Source of the DNA: Planococcus sp. MER TA 32b
Lineage (GTDB): Bacteria; Bacillota; Bacilli; Bacillales_A; Planococcaceae
DNA: 64,000 nt
NCBI GenBank assembly: GCA_023715185.1
Contig: JAMCAN010000001.1
Coordinates: 1,922,001-1,986,000, forward strand
Direction of reading: 5' to 3'
The translations under genes were made by a program, and so were the position numbers. This document shows, piece after piece, positions 44,457 through 54,297 of this stretch. Each line of letters opens with the position of its first letter. Positions within the stretch are counted from its first letter, which is position 1. The notes under the pieces were generated by a model. That model worked only from the letters and a program-made list of their open reading frames with translations, had not been told where the DNA came from and searched no databases.

Positions 44457-45458
44457 TCAAGCATCATTTTTGGTTGAATGGCGTTCTTCAATACGATAAG
44501 GAAGAATGACCTGGTTTTCATCAATTTCTTCTTTATTCATATACTTTGTCAATAAACGCATGGACACTGCGCCGATATCATACAAAGGCAATGCCACAGA
44601 ACTCAGCATAGGACGCGCCATCCGCGCCAATTTGGAGTTTTCATAGCTGATGATTTCAACCTCTCCCGGAATCTTTTGCCCCTCTTCTTCCACCTGATGG
44701 ATTACTCCGATGGACATCTCATCATTGCTGACGAAATAAGCGGTCGGTTTATAAGGCTTCAGCTCTTTTACCGCTTCAATTCCTTCATCGTAGGAATTAT
44801 TGCATTCGACCACCAGTTCCGGTTTAAATTCAATCCCGGCATCTTCTAATGCTTGTCGGTATGCCTTCATCTTATAATCCCTGTTTATTTTTGACGTCAA
44901 TGGACCAGAAACCAAAGCGATGCTCTTATGGCCATTATCAATCAATTTTTTTACAGCTTCATAAGCCGCGTCATAATAATCGATATTAACGGAAGCGATT
45001 TTACCGGTTTCCTCTATCGTTCCAGCAAGTACAATCGGCGTTGTCGACCGCTCCAGTTCATGCAGCAGTTCAGGTGTAATGACATCACTCATAAAAACAA
45101 TTCCATCAACTTGTTTGCCGAGCATCGTTTCGAGAAGCTGCAATTCCTTATTCTCATTTTGATCTGAGTTGGAAAGGATGATATTATACCGGTACATTGT
45201 CGCTATATCTTCAATGCCTCTCGCCAGTTCAGCATAGGTGCTGTTGGAAATATCCGGGATGATGACACCGACCGTGGTGGTCTTCTTGCTGGCAAGTCCC
45301 CGTGCTACTGCATTCGGGCGATAGCCTAATTCTTCAATTACTTTCAACACTTTTTTTCTTGTAGCGGGTTTAACGTTCTGGTTCCCATTAACCACGCGTG
45401 AAACGGTTGCCATGGAAACGTTCGCTTCCCTTGCCACATCATAAATCGTTACGGTCAT
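44457..45458 (-). CDS. ccpA: Catabolite control protein A
   Basis: LacI-family master regulator of carbon catabolite control in Firmicutes; binds cre boxes when complexed with HPr-Ser46-P. The 333 aa start [24 protein letters not shown] (helix-turn-helix), then the hinge helix [20 protein letters not shown] and a periplasmic-binding-like core. ATG 45458 is used (GAGG eight bases before); the frame upstream to 45485 is not CcpA-like. Two cre boxes in this window (megL, acsA/acuA) are likely targets. Confidence 0.96.
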   Translation of the reverse strand: MTVTIYDVAREANVSMATVSRVVNGNQNVKPATRKKVLKVIEELGYRPNAVARGLASKKTTTVGVIIPDISNSTYAELARGIEDIATMYRYNIILSNSDQNENKELQLLETMLGKQVDGIVFMSDVITPELLHELERSTTPIVLAGTIEETGKIASVNIDYYDAAYEAVKKLIDNGHKSIALVSGPLTSKINRDYKMKAYRQALEDAGIEFKPELVVECNNSYDEGIEAVKELKPYKPTAYFVSNDEMSIGVIHQVEEEGQKIPGEVEIISYENSKLARMARPMLSSVALPLYDIGAVSMRLLTKYMNKEEIDENQVILPYRIEERHSTKNDA

Positions 45459-45484
45459 GTAAGCGCCCTCTTCCCTTTTCTTCA

Positions 45485-45514
45485 ATCATACGACAATAAG
45501 TTTGTGTATATCAA
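45485..45514 (-). promoter_or_regulatory. ccpA: ccpA promoter
   Basis: TTGATA (45509-45514), an 18-bp spacer and TATGAT (45485-45490) on the minus strand, ending eight bases before the right edge of repeat C. Confidence 0.7.
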
Positions 45515-45522
45515 CTATAAAT

Positions 45523-45765
45523 AAAAGCGACAGCGCCCGCTTAGCTCTGAAAGGCATAAGACAGAACAGCAGAGTGGCGTTCCTTGCCACGGCAGTCTCG
45601 AAAAGCGGAAGTGCCTGTTCAGCTCTGACAGGTATAAGGCGAACCAGCGAAGTGGCGTCTTTTGCCACGCAGCTGGTTTGACTTATGTCCCGAAGAGCTA
45701 GGCACTGGAGACTGGACACTGGGCTGGCTTATGACCCGAAGAGCTGGGCCGCTGGAGTCTGGACA
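45523..45765 (-). repeat. Palindromic repeat C, outer copy split by an inner copy
   Basis: A minus-strand copy of the 120-bp element whose two parts, 45523-45595 (73 bp) and 45719-45765 (47 bp), together match the whole reference copy (73+47=120). Between them lie five unmatched bases and a complete second copy. The break falls in the descending arm just past the GCCAC stem top. It lies between the ccpA promoter and the aroA terminator. Confidence 0.85.
45601..45718 (-). repeat. Palindromic repeat C, inner (nested) copy
   Basis: A full 118-bp copy, from AAAAGCGGAAGTGCC to ACTGGACA, inserted in the same orientation inside the outer copy. It keeps the arms AGCTCT/AGAGCT and GTGGC/GCCAC and is more like copy B (ACGCAGCTGGTTTGACTTAT) than like the outer copy. 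Confidence 0.85.
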
Positions 45766-45825
45766 ACGATTCACTTCCCCAAAGCCAATACAAAACTAAA
45801 AAGTTCCATACTCCCTTTTCTTCAT

Positions 45826-45858
45826 AAAAATAAAAGCCGGGGTTACGCCCGGCTTTTT
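45826..45858 (-). terminator. Terminator after aroA
   Basis: Stem AAAAGCCGGG / CCCCGGCTTTT (minus strand) followed by ATTTTTAT. Confidence 0.88.
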
Positions 45859-45862
45859 GGCA

Positions 45863-46948
45863 TTACATTTTCATTTCATATTGCTTCATGAATTTCATCA
45901 GCGAATCGTAGTATTCGTCGAATTGCGGAAGATTCATCTGCTGCTGAGCGTCTGACAGAGCGACAGCCGGGTCCGGATGGACTTCCGCCATCACGCCGTC
46001 TGCACCAATTGCGATTGCCGCTTTTGCAGCAGGCAGCAGAAGGTCGCGACGTCCGGTGGAGTGCGTTACATCCACAAATACCGGCAAATGCGTTTCCTGT
46101 TTAAGAATCGGCACTGCTGAGATATCGAGCGTATTGCGGGTCGCTTTCTCATAAGTGCGGATTCCGCGTTCGCAAAGAATGATCTGGCTGTTGCCGGAAG
46201 CAATAATATATTCAGCCGCATTGATGAATTCATCAATTGTCGCTGCCATACCCCGTTTAAGCAGGACAGGTTTATTGATGCTGCCGACAGCTTTCAATAA
46301 TTCGAAGTTCTGCATATTGCGTGCGCCGACCTGTACAACATCGACATAATCGAGAGCTTCCTCCAGGTGATGAGGCGTCACGATTTCTGATACCACCGCA
46401 AGATTATACTGGTCTGCAGCTTTTTTCAGCATCTTCAGGCCATCCAGGCCCAGGCCTTGGAAATCATATGGAGATGTGCGGGGCTTGTATGCACCGCCGC
46501 GAATCATTTTAAGTCCTTTGGCGCCAATCGCTTCAGCTACAATCGAGACTTGCTCCTGCGATTCAACTGCACAAGGGCCGAAAATGAATGACGGCTCCCC
46601 TTGCCCAATTTTTTCCCCATTGATATCGATTACTGTGTCCTCCGCTTTTTTCTTGCGTGATACCAGCAAAGCTTTGCGCGTATCTTCTTCTTGCATATCC
46701 AGCGCGGATTTGAAAATTTCCTTGAATATATGGTCAACTGTTTTTTGATCTAATGGACCGTTATTATTATCTTTCAGCAAATTCAGCATATGACGTTCGC
46801 GAAGCGGATCATATCTGTTCATTCCTTGTTTTTCTTTGATTTTACCGATTTCCTGTATAACTGAAGCCCTCTCATTGATCAGGGACAGAATTTGCAGGTT
46901 TACTGCATCGACCTGTTCTCTCAGCTGTTCTAAATCCATCTGGCTCAT
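45863..46948 (-). CDS. aroA: Bifunctional chorismate mutase / DAHP synthase
   Basis: First enzyme of the shikimate pathway fused to a regulatory AroQ-type chorismate mutase, the Bacillus AroA (AroG) type. The 361 aa begin with the mutase (~1-90, [23 protein letters not shown] ... [10 protein letters not shown]), followed by the KDO8P-like DAHP synthase barrel with [40 protein letters not shown] and [14 protein letters not shown]. The mutase gives chorismate/prephenate feedback control. ATG 46948 follows GGGG by eight bases. It is upstream of ccpA as in Bacillus, but here separated by repeats and a terminator. Confidence 0.96.
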   Translation of the reverse strand: MSQMDLEQLREQVDAVNLQILSLINERASVIQEIGKIKEKQGMNRYDPLRERHMLNLLKDNNNGPLDQKTVDHIFKEIFKSALDMQEEDTRKALLVSRKKKAEDTVIDINGEKIGQGEPSFIFGPCAVESQEQVSIVAEAIGAKGLKMIRGGAYKPRTSPYDFQGLGLDGLKMLKKAADQYNLAVVSEIVTPHHLEEALDYVDVVQVGARNMQNFELLKAVGSINKPVLLKRGMAATIDEFINAAEYIIASGNSQIILCERGIRTYEKATRNTLDISAVPILKQETHLPVFVDVTHSTGRRDLLLPAAKAAIAIGADGVMAEVHPDPAVALSDAQQQMNLPQFDEYYDSLMKFMKQYEMKM

Positions 46949-47079
46949 CCTAATTTCCCCTTTCACAAATCACCTTTAATCGGTGACTTATCTTAACATG
47001 ATAGGACTATTATATGCAAAGTATTCGGGAAAGTCACGAAAAATGTTTTAGCGCTTCAACGCACTAAAGTGTTTTAACG

Positions 47080-47109
47080 TAAAAAAAGCCGGAGCGCGGG
47101 GCTCCGACC
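47080..47109 (-). terminator. Terminator after ytxJ
   Basis: Stem GTCGGAGC / GCTCCGGC on the minus strand followed by T7. Confidence 0.88.
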
Positions 47110-47116
47110 ACTTTTA

Positions 47117-47446
47117 TCACGCAATAAATTCTTGCATTGCTTTGCTTTTAATCTTATTATGCGAGGCATGCCAGTCAACTTGCATATTGGAAAAATGCAT
47201 CAGCTGCGGCGACTCGTGTTTGATCTGTGTGATTTCAGCGATTTCCTGTGATAATTCCTTGTCTTCCTGCACTACAAGAAACAGGAAAGTCTGGTGTGGA
47301 TGCAATGAGCAGTACTCATTGTATTCATTCCAGGCCGCCGCAGAAACCGGGCACGTGCTGCTGTGCTTGAAAAGCCAATAGCTTTGGGTGCCTTCGACCG
47401 CCTTTTTAAGGCTGTCTAAATCCTGTACGCGTATAAGGTTTTTCAT
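47117..47446 (-). CDS. ytxJ: YtxJ, bacilliredoxin-like monothiol protein
   Basis: A 109-aa thioredoxin-fold protein with a single active-site cysteine in KHSSTCPVSAAAW, typical of YtxJ proteins, which are proposed to reduce bacillithiol mixed disulfides. ATG 47446 follows GGGAG by about eight bases; the longer open frame upstream (to 47662) is a shadow of the Asn-rich tail of ytxH. It is last in ytxGHJ, a SigB (and SigH) operon in B. subtilis. Confidence 0.88.
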   Translation of the reverse strand: MKNLIRVQDLDSLKKAVEGTQSYWLFKHSSTCPVSAAAWNEYNEYCSLHPHQTFLFLVVQEDKELSQEIAEITQIKHESPQLMHFSNMQVDWHASHNKIKSKAMQEFIA

Positions 47447-47462
47447 TTTATCCGCTCCCAAA

Positions 47463-48248
47463 TCATTTTGTAGAATTGTTTTTGTTGCTGTTGGAATTGG
47501 AATTGTTTTTGTTTGAATTATTGCTGCCGGAGTTATTTTTGTTTGCATTATAGCTTCCGACATTATTTTGTTTGGAATTTGAACCTGATTTCTGGTTTTT
47601 GTTCGCTCCCGTATTCGAAGCGCTTGAATCTTTTGCGGACGCCCCTGATTTCTTCTCATCATTTACTTCTTCCACAGCTTCTTTTAACGCGTTTGCTGTT
47701 GAAGTAAAGGCGTCATTGCCGGCTGTTTCAGTTTCTTTATTGGATTCATGGACTGTATTTTCGATAGTCGCATGCATATCAATGGATTCTTCACCTTCTG
47801 AAGATGCTGTTCCATCGTCCATCGGCGAAGACCCGCCTTTCATGCCTTTGACTTTATCGACTACTTTGGAAGACTGGTCCTTAAACTGCTGTTTCAAGCC
47901 GCCGCCTTCATTGTCCGAATCTGACTTAGAGCTCTGGGACTTCTCTTTTAATGTTGAAACCTGATTATTCAGGTCTCCACGAAATTCCTTCCCTGATTTA
48001 GGTGCCAGGAATAACGCGGCTGCCGCACCAATTACAACGCCCACAAGCGCACCGGCGATGAAGCCGCCTGAACCTGATTCTTCTTCGTAATCATACAGAT
48101 CGTCATAGCGGCTTGACATGCCATAAGATTGCGGCACATAATCGCTTTGCTGATAATTCTGGCCAGAATTCGAGTAATAGTCCTTATTATACTGGGAATT
48201 ATTATAATTAGGTTTTTGGTTATTGAAATCATTATTGTTTCCTGTCAT
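47463..48248 (-). CDS. ytxH: YtxH general stress protein with Asn/Ser-rich tail
   Basis: A 261-aa protein. The N-terminal ~60 residues are Asn/Tyr/Ser-rich, then one hydrophobic segment with the YtxH signature GFIAGALVGVVIGAAAALFLAPKSGKE (~60-85; written in two overlapping parts, the helix ends at LFLAPKSGKE), a charged middle part and a ~60-residue tail of almost only Asn, Ser and Lys. B. subtilis YtxH is shorter; the tails look like lineage-specific expansion. GGAGG lies eight bases before ATG 48248. Middle gene of ytxGHJ. Confidence 0.85.
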   Translation of the reverse strand: MTGNNNDFNNQKPNYNNSQYNKDYYSNSGQNYQQSDYVPQSYGMSSRYDDLYDYEEESGSGGFIAGALVGVVIGAAAALFLAPKSGKEFRGDLNNQVSTLKEKSQSSKSDSDNEGGGLKQQFKDQSSKVVDKVKGMKGGSSPMDDGTASSEGEESIDMHATIENTVHESNKETETAGNDAFTSTANALKEAVEEVNDEKKSGASAKDSSASNTGANKNQKSGSNSKQNNVGSYNANKNNSGSNNSNKNNSNSNSNKNNSTK

Positions 48249-48281
48249 TTTGCATTCCTCCAATTATCTGATTAGATTTTT

Positions 48282-48773
48282 TTAGTATTGGTCGTTATGC
48301 GGAAGCTGTTTTTGTCCGGGCACCGGCTGGTATGATTCTGACTGGCGGGTGCTGTAGGCTTTGCGGGCTTTCCATTTATCACGGATCCCCATAGCGACAT
48401 TGCTCCATTGGACCACCTGGGCAATTTTCTCCTCGTTCTGTTCTGCCTGTGATGCCACTGACATCGTTATGCGTCTTACTGATGCATTCAGGTCAGTCAC
48501 TGAGTTGCCCACACCTTTTACAGCGTCCACAACTCCGTTAAGCTTCTCTGTTTTCACTTGGATGTCTTCCGCAAGTTCGTTTGTCTTATGCAAAAGATTC
48601 GTGGTTTCGAGTGTCACCCCTTGCAGCTGGTTTTCAAGCCCGGCAACTGTGCCGGAAACTTCTTTTAAAGTGTTCTTCAATGAATTCAATGTCATTGCCA
48701 AAGCTACGCATAGAATTAAGAATCCGACTGCAGCCACGATTGCGGCTATGTAAAGCAGTATTTGCCAATCCAT
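48282..48773 (-). CDS. ytxG: YtxG, DUF948 membrane stress protein
   Basis: A 163-aa protein with an N-terminal transmembrane helix (WQILLYIAAIVAAVGFLILC) followed by a long helical part with heptads (NSLKNTLKEVSGTVAGLENQ) typical of DUF948, and a polar tail. Two adjacent ATGs (48776, 48773) are possible; the second has better spacing to GGAGG. First gene of ytxGHJ, preceded by a SigB-like promoter. Confidence 0.88.
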   Translation of the reverse strand: MDWQILLYIAAIVAAVGFLILCVALAMTLNSLKNTLKEVSGTVAGLENQLQGVTLETTNLLHKTNELAEDIQVKTEKLNGVVDAVKGVGNSVTDLNASVRRITMSVASQAEQNEEKIAQVVQWSNVAMGIRDKWKARKAYSTRQSESYQPVPGQKQLPHNDQY

Positions 48774-48810
48774 CATAATTCCTCCTTTTACATTCTGTTA
48801 TATATTATTT

Positions 48811-48836
48811 CTACCCTAGACGAACTGCGCGTAAAC
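48811..48836 (-). promoter_or_regulatory. SigB-type promoter of ytxGHJ
   Basis: GTTTAC (48831-48836), a 14-bp spacer and GGGTAG (48811-48816) on the minus strand, about 40 bp before ytxG. It agrees with the known SigB control of ytxGHJ in B. subtilis. Confidence 0.75.
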
Positions 48837-48888
48837 ACAGCCCTCTTACAATACTTCTCTACAGCACTTAAAAAAACCTGCAAAAAAA

Positions 48889-48923
48889 GAAAAAAACAGT
48901 TTAACTTTGAAAGTTAAACTGTT
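48889..48923 (-). terminator. Terminator overlapping murC stop
   Basis: Thirteen to fourteen-bp inverted repeat AACAGTTTAACTTT / AAAGTTAAACTGTT followed by T6 on the minus strand; the murC stop codon is in the ascending arm. Confidence 0.88.
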
Positions 48924-50227
48924 TCTTCTGTCTTCAGCTGGTCTTCAAATGCTTCTTTGAATTTCGTAACGTCTCCAGCACCCATGAACAGGAAAACACC
49001 ATTCTTGTGTCCGCTGAGTTTCGCCACTTCTTCGACCTGCAATAATTGGCTGTCTGCGATTTTCTCTTCGAGATCGCCGATCGTCAATGTACCCGCTTCT
49101 TCGCGGGCAGATCCGAATATATCACATAGATACACCTGATCCGCTTCATTCAGGCAGTCCGCGAACTCCTGAAGGAATGTCTGCGTACGCGTGAAAGTAT
49201 GCGGCTGAAATATTGCAATCACTTCGCGGTCAGGGAATTTCTGCCGGGCCGATTGCAAGGTCGCGCGGATTTCTGTCGGATGATGCGCGTAATCGTCTAT
49301 AAGAATGCGGTCGCCGATTTCCGTTTGTGAAAATCTGCGTTTCACGCCCTGATAACCAGCAAACTGCTGCTGGATGATATCTGCTGGGATATTCTCATAA
49401 TGGCACAGCGAAATAACAGCCAGCGCGTTCAGTATTGTATGGTCACCGAACATAGGAATCGTGAATGTATGGAAGAATTCATTGCGGATCACAACATCAA
49501 AAGTCGTGCCTTCTGTCGTTTTAACGATATTTCTTGCCTGAAAATCATTCTCTTCGCCAAATCCGTAATAAACCATCGGGACAGGAGCCTGCAGCTTTTG
49601 GAGATATTCGTCATCCCCGCAGGCGATGATGCATTTCTTCACTTGCTGGGCCATTTCTTCAAATGCTTTGAAAACATCATCGATACCCGCAAAATAATCC
49701 GGATGATCAAAATCGATATTCGTCATGATTGCGTAATCCGGATGATAGGCCAAAAAGTGGCGGCGATATTCACAAGCTTCAACCACAAAGAAGTGGGAAT
49801 CCTGCATGCCATATCCAGTCCCGTCGCCTATAAGATAAGAAACAGGCTTGTAACCGTTCAGCACATGAGCCATCAGTCCGGTTGTCGACGTTTTCCCGTG
49901 CGCGCCGGTAATGGCAACGGAAACGTACTGTTTCATCAAATCCCCAAGGAATTCATGGTAACGGATGATTGTAGCGCCAATTTCCCGGGCTCTCACAAGT
50001 TCTGGGTGCTCATCATTAAAAGCATTCCCAGCGACGATCGTCATGTCCGCTGTAATATTTTCGGGATCGAACGGAAGGATGGAAATTCCTCTGTCGCGCA
50101 GGCGTTCTTCAGTAAAGAAGTATTTCGCTATATCGGAACCCTGCACTTCATTTCCCATATCATGCATAATCTGAGCCAGCGGACTCATCCCTGAGCCTTT
50201 AATGCCGGTAAAATGTAAAACTGTCAT
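48914..50227 (-). CDS. murC: UDP-N-acetylmuramate--L-alanine ligase
   Basis: Adds L-alanine to UDP-MurNAc, the first amino acid of the wall stem peptide, in the cytoplasm. The 437 aa show the N-terminal Rossmann-like [16 protein letters not shown], the ATP-binding [30 protein letters not shown] and [11 protein letters not shown], and the C-terminal [14 protein letters not shown] typical of Mur ligases. AGGAGG lies seven bases before the ATG. It follows sftA with a ~140-bp gap and is probably partly transcribed from a promoter there. Confidence 0.97.
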   Translation of the reverse strand: MTVLHFTGIKGSGMSPLAQIMHDMGNEVQGSDIAKYFFTEERLRDRGISILPFDPENITADMTIVAGNAFNDEHPELVRAREIGATIIRYHEFLGDLMKQYVSVAITGAHGKTSTTGLMAHVLNGYKPVSYLIGDGTGYGMQDSHFFVVEACEYRRHFLAYHPDYAIMTNIDFDHPDYFAGIDDVFKAFEEMAQQVKKCIIACGDDEYLQKLQAPVPMVYYGFGEENDFQARNIVKTTEGTTFDVVIRNEFFHTFTIPMFGDHTILNALAVISLCHYENIPADIIQQQFAGYQGVKRRFSQTEIGDRILIDDYAHHPTEIRATLQSARQKFPDREVIAIFQPHTFTRTQTFLQEFADCLNEADQVYLCDIFGSAREEAGTLTIGDLEEKIADSQLLQVEEVAKLSGHKNGVFLFMGAGDVTKFKEAFEDQLKTEETV

Positions 50228-50367
50228 AAGTGAACCTCCTGTGGAAGTTTAAAGTAGTCTATTCCATCTGTATTAAGTGGATAGCCGATTGGATCAAACA
50301 ATCATCCGATTATATCATATTTTTATCTGAATGGGATATAATCGATATTTTGAAATAATGAAATAAA

Positions 50368-52809
50368 TCATTGGAATACTTCCGATATATCCTCTTCAGT
50401 GATCAGCACCGAACGGGCTTTGCTGCCGTTCTGCTCTGAAATGAAACCATGTTCTTCGATCAGGTCCATCAGCCTCGCCGCACGGTTATAGCCGATATGG
50501 AATTTGCGCTGCAATAAGGACGTCGATGCGCTGCCCTGCTGCATGATAAAGCGGCAGGCTTCCTCAAATAAATCATCCTGTTCAGCGCCGGATGCGTTCT
50601 GCTTCATCAATTCTTCTTCTTTGAAAAAATATTCCGGCTCACCCTGGCCGCGCACATGTTCAATGATTTTCTCGATTTCTTCATCTGTCACAAAAGTCCC
50701 TTGAATACGGCTCGGTGCGGACATGCCATTGCCGAGATACAGCATATCCCCTCTTCCAAGCAGACGCTCCGCTCCCTGCGAATCAAGGATAGTGCGGCTG
50801 TCCACCTGGGAAGAAACAGAAAACGCTATGCGTGTCGGAATATTTGATTTGATCAATCCCGTGATAACATCCACTGATGGGCGCTGAGTGGCAATGACCA
50901 GATGGATGCCGCATGCCCGCGCTTTTTGCGCGATTCGGCAAATCGCGTCTTCCACATCAGACGGTGACATCATCATCAAATCGGCAAGTTCGTCTATCAC
51001 GATCAATATATATGGCAGATGCTGCGCGTCATTTCCTTTATCCTTGACCATTTTATTGTAACGGCTGATATCCCTTACACCGGTATGCGCAAAGAGCTGG
51101 TAACGGCGTTCCATTTCAGATACGGCCCACTTCAATGAAGCGGTTGCCGCTTTGACATCTGTAATGACTGGGCTCACCAGATGCGGAATATGATTATAAG
51201 GCGCGAGCTCGACCATTTTCGGGTCGATCAATAATAATTTGAGGTCCCGTGGGGACGATTTGTAAAGCAAACTGACCAGCAAAGAGTTGATGCACACGGA
51301 TTTACCGGATCCTGTCGCGCCCGCAATCAAACCATGCGGCATTTTACGCAGATCCAGTGTGACTGGTCTGCCGGTCAGGTCGAGGCCCAATGCCGCTTCC
51401 AAAGGAGAATCGGAATCCCGGAATTGCGGACTCTCAATCACCTCGGAAATTCTGACTGGCCGTGATGTCCTATTGGGAATCTCGATCCCGATTGAACTTT
51501 TGCCTGGAATCGGCGCCTGTATGCGTATATCTTTCGCGGCCAGCGCCAATTTCAGGTCATCTGCCAAATTACGGATTTTGCTGACTTTTACACCCTGCGC
51601 TACAGTCAGCTCAAACTGAGTGACTGCCGGCCCCTGGACAATGCTTAAAATTGTCGCCTGCACCTGGAAATGCGACAGCGCTTCGACCAGCCGCTCTCCC
51701 TGTTCTTCCATCCACTCATCGTCTTTGCGATCATTTTCCGGCGCGGAAAGATAATCCTTATAAGGATGTTCATAAGTGGAAATGACTGGCGCCTGAACCG
51801 CTTCAGCAACTGGAGCTGCTGGGGGAGCACTTGGCTCCGCCTGCTTTTCAACCGGCTGCACGGTTTTATTCTCCAATGCAGTTTGTGGTTTTGGCGGAGA
51901 TGCATTAAGTTTTTTTGACTTCTCTTTATCGGATTTCAACATCATCACATTGAATGGGACCGTTTTTTCTTTTTTCTTTTCTGCACGGATAACCGGTTCT
52001 TCCGTCTTTTTCTCATGCATGTCTGTATGTAGCTTTTCTTTGTTTCCGGAATTTGTTTTCGGCAATACCGTTTCTTCCTCTGGCTCCGGTTCAAAAACTG
52101 CCGGTGTTTCAGGGGCATCTTTCCCAACCGGAATTTCCGGATCAGGCATATCGGCAGCTACTTCCTTCTGAACTGCTTGCATTGAGGATTCTTCTGGTGT
52201 TATTTCCGCAGGTTCAGGAGCAGTCTCGATCACAGGCAATGTGCGCTCGGGCTCAGCATACTCTGCTGATAATGGCGCTGCGCTGTTGGCAGAAGTTTCG
52301 CTGACCGTATTTTCCTGTACAGGAGAAATCGCTTTTTGGAATTCTTCTTTACGCTCTTTTTGCTCAAGCAATTTTTCAATTGGCGCTGGTTTAGGTTCAT
52401 TAAAACCATGAATAGGCGACGGAACCTGGGTCGGTTCAAAGCGGCGCTTGACAGGCGCCGGTTTTAGAGTCTCTTTAACAGGCCTTGAAACCGGTGACTG
52501 GCGCTGGAGCGGCTGCCGGGGCGACTGTCTCTGAATTGGTTTCGGCAACGGCCGTGCTTCTCTCCGTACGGGTTCCTGCGCCACTTGTGAAGGACGCCTG
52601 ATAAGCTCTTCCCTCACTTCAGCCATCGTTACTTTTTGGCCACTCTGTTCCTTCTTCAAAAAGATTTCTCTTTCTTCATCCGTGATCAATGGAAAACGAA
52701 AAGGCACATGCGCGCTTTTCTGCTCGACAGGCGCTGTATATTCCTGTTCGGCCTCTTCCTCGACTTCATCGGCAAACATGCGATTCCATACTTTTTTAAC
52801 CCAGCTCAT
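50368..52809 (-). CDS. sftA: Soluble FtsK/SpoIIIE-type DNA translocase SftA
   Basis: ATP-driven DNA pump that clears chromosome DNA from the closing septum. The 813 aa have no membrane helices. The first ~340 residues are a disordered Pro/Glu/Ala/Lys-rich linker. Then come the alpha/beta motor domains with GLIAGATGSGKSVCINSLL (Walker A), KLLLIDPKMVEL, ILIVIDELADLMM (Walker B) and IATQRPSVDVITG, and a C-terminal winged-helix gamma domain (SLLQRKFHIGYNRAARLMD) that reads orienting sequences. The ribosome site is weak. It is six bases downstream of ytpR. Confidence 0.93.
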   Translation of the reverse strand: MSWVKKVWNRMFADEVEEEAEQEYTAPVEQKSAHVPFRFPLITDEEREIFLKKEQSGQKVTMAEVREELIRRPSQVAQEPVRREARPLPKPIQRQSPRQPLQRQSPVSRPVKETLKPAPVKRRFEPTQVPSPIHGFNEPKPAPIEKLLEQKERKEEFQKAISPVQENTVSETSANSAAPLSAEYAEPERTLPVIETAPEPAEITPEESSMQAVQKEVAADMPDPEIPVGKDAPETPAVFEPEPEEETVLPKTNSGNKEKLHTDMHEKKTEEPVIRAEKKKEKTVPFNVMMLKSDKEKSKKLNASPPKPQTALENKTVQPVEKQAEPSAPPAAPVAEAVQAPVISTYEHPYKDYLSAPENDRKDDEWMEEQGERLVEALSHFQVQATILSIVQGPAVTQFELTVAQGVKVSKIRNLADDLKLALAAKDIRIQAPIPGKSSIGIEIPNRTSRPVRISEVIESPQFRDSDSPLEAALGLDLTGRPVTLDLRKMPHGLIAGATGSGKSVCINSLLVSLLYKSSPRDLKLLLIDPKMVELAPYNHIPHLVSPVITDVKAATASLKWAVSEMERRYQLFAHTGVRDISRYNKMVKDKGNDAQHLPYILIVIDELADLMMMSPSDVEDAICRIAQKARACGIHLVIATQRPSVDVITGLIKSNIPTRIAFSVSSQVDSRTILDSQGAERLLGRGDMLYLGNGMSAPSRIQGTFVTDEEIEKIIEHVRGQGEPEYFFKEEELMKQNASGAEQDDLFEEACRFIMQQGSASTSLLQRKFHIGYNRAARLMDLIEEHGFISEQNGSKARSVLITEEDISEVFQ

Positions 52810-52815
52810 AACAAG

Positions 52816-53424
52816 TCACGCCTTTACTTCAAATGCTGATCCGACTTCATTTTCATCTTCAAGCACCAATATACCTTTTTCCGCTGGAGCATCCGGCAAA
52901 GCCAGTTCCTTGGCTGAACAAATCATGCCGCTTGAAGCCACTCCCCGGAGTTCCGCGTCTTTTATGATCATTCCCGACGGCATTACCGCGCCCACTTTTG
53001 CGACAACCACTTTTTGGCCCGCTTCTACATTTGGCGCGCCGCAGACAATCTGCAATTTTTCGCTGCCGACATCAACTTGGCACACATTCAATTTATCAGC
53101 GTTCGGATGTTTATCCTTCGATTCCACATAGCCGACAACGAATTTTGGCGACAGATCGACTTCCAGCAGATAGTCGATGCTGTTTTTTTCGAGCGCATTC
53201 TGCAATTCGGTAACCAGCTGCTCGGAAACGTCAATAGTCCCGCTTTCCGGGAAGCTGATGTATTGGGATGCATTGAACAGGTTAAAGCCCGTAATTTCAT
53301 CATCGCCATTTTTAATAAGCGTTATATCGCCGTTCATTTCTGTATGGATTTTCTCAGGTTTTTCTGTTTGCAGCTGAACAAGCAGCACATCGCCTATTCC
53401 TTGCTTATTATAAAATGCGTTCAT
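52816..53424 (-). CDS. ytpR: YtpR, tRNA-binding domain protein
   Basis: A 202-aa protein with an N-terminal DUF4479 part (~1-90) and a C-terminal EMAPII/OB-fold tRNA-binding domain like that at the start of PheT (~95-200: [20 protein letters not shown] ... [17 protein letters not shown]). It lacks the rest of phenylalanyl-tRNA synthetase. Function unknown; a tRNA chaperone or quality role is plausible. Its start overlaps the ytpQ stop by four bases (ATGA). Confidence 0.92.
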   Translation of the reverse strand: MNAFYNKQGIGDVLLVQLQTEKPEKIHTEMNGDITLIKNGDDEITGFNLFNASQYISFPESGTIDVSEQLVTELQNALEKNSIDYLLEVDLSPKFVVGYVESKDKHPNADKLNVCQVDVGSEKLQIVCGAPNVEAGQKVVVAKVGAVMPSGMIIKDAELRGVASSGMICSAKELALPDAPAEKGILVLEDENEVGSAFEVKA

Positions 53425-54236
53425 TTTTTATCGTTCTCCTCTTCAGGTCTATTTTTAGCCAGGATGAAAATCGGTTCCAGCTCACCGTTGTCGTAAATGA
53501 ATGACAGGGAAGTGATCGGCACTTTGCCGTTCGTGAAGAAATGCATCGCCATTTGCGCAAGCACGTCGTAGCCGGATTCGTTGCGGATATCACCGATGAT
53601 CAATACATCCTGATGCGGGACAGACACAGTCATATCCCCTGTAATCTTGTTTTTCATCTCTTTCAGGAAAGTCTCATTTAAAATTCGGGAGGCGTCATAG
53701 CCATCGTTTTCATTGAGGAAATAGAACACGTTTCCAGCAACGTGATCTTCCTTGACCGCAGTTTTCAGCTTCTTGACCTGGAATCTCGCAAGTTCTTTGA
53801 GCTGTTCTTCTGTCAGACTTAATGAATTTAACACATTCTCGTCAATTAAGCGATAGGCCGCCCCGGTGTCAAGCGCATAAAATACCCGCGTCTCAGCAGT
53901 ATGGTCCGTTGTGATGAAGCGGTTTCCTTCGTTTGACTCAGTAGGAAATGAAGTTGAGCGGATGACAGGATAGATATGTTCCCCGCCAGGAAGATTCCCT
54001 TCTGCCTCGCGTTCCATCGCGTTAAAGGTTTCTTTGATCGTATAAACGATTTCGGTCAATGCCTCTTCGCCTTTTGCTTCATACCGGCTGGTGATTTTCG
54101 GAAGGTCGAGCGTCAGCCCTTTGCCTACTTTGGTGTGGCGGATGTTCGCTGTATTATTTTCACGGTCATAACGCCATTCCAGATCATGGCTTGGCAGCCG
54201 CTCTCTTAACAGGTTGAATAATTGTGTGGAGTTCAT
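53421..54236 (-). CDS. ytpQ: YtpQ, DUF1444 protein
   Basis: A 271-aa cytoplasmic protein of DUF1444 with no known function. No membrane segment or catalytic motif is visible; the protein is mixed alpha/beta, with blocks such as [17 protein letters not shown] and [24 protein letters not shown] 54236 follows GAGG by nine bases; the TTG frame to 54257 lacks a site. It precedes ytpR and sftA with overlaps or short gaps, so ytpQ-ytpR-sftA is one operon. Confidence 0.92.
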   Translation of the reverse strand: MNSTQLFNLLRERLPSHDLEWRYDRENNTANIRHTKVGKGLTLDLPKITSRYEAKGEEALTEIVYTIKETFNAMEREAEGNLPGGEHIYPVIRSTSFPTESNEGNRFITTDHTAETRVFYALDTGAAYRLIDENVLNSLSLTEEQLKELARFQVKKLKTAVKEDHVAGNVFYFLNENDGYDASRILNETFLKEMKNKITGDMTVSVPHQDVLIIGDIRNESGYDVLAQMAMHFFTNGKVPITSLSFIYDNGELEPIFILAKNRPEEENDKK

Positions 54237-54254
54237 ATCGATCTTCCTCTCTGT

Positions 54255-54290
54255 CAAAAATAAACGGTTCGACCCTCACAGGCGAACCGT
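54255..54290 (-). terminator. Terminator between ytpP and ytpQ
   Basis: Eight-bp stem ACGGTTCG / CGAACCGT followed by TTATTTTTG on the minus strand. Confidence 0.75.
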
Positions 54291-54297
54291 CTTGATA

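Noticed and set aside
45486-45719. 77-codon minus-strand frame
   Set aside because: Lies within the palindromic repeats and overlaps the ccpA promoter; no start site.
47447-47662. N-terminal extension of ytxJ
   Set aside because: The extension is the frame-shifted Asn-codon tract of ytxH; YtxJ starts at 47446 with its own ribosome site.
49400-50194. 264-codon plus-strand frame
   Set aside because: Shadow of murC on the opposite strand; composition follows murC codon positions.
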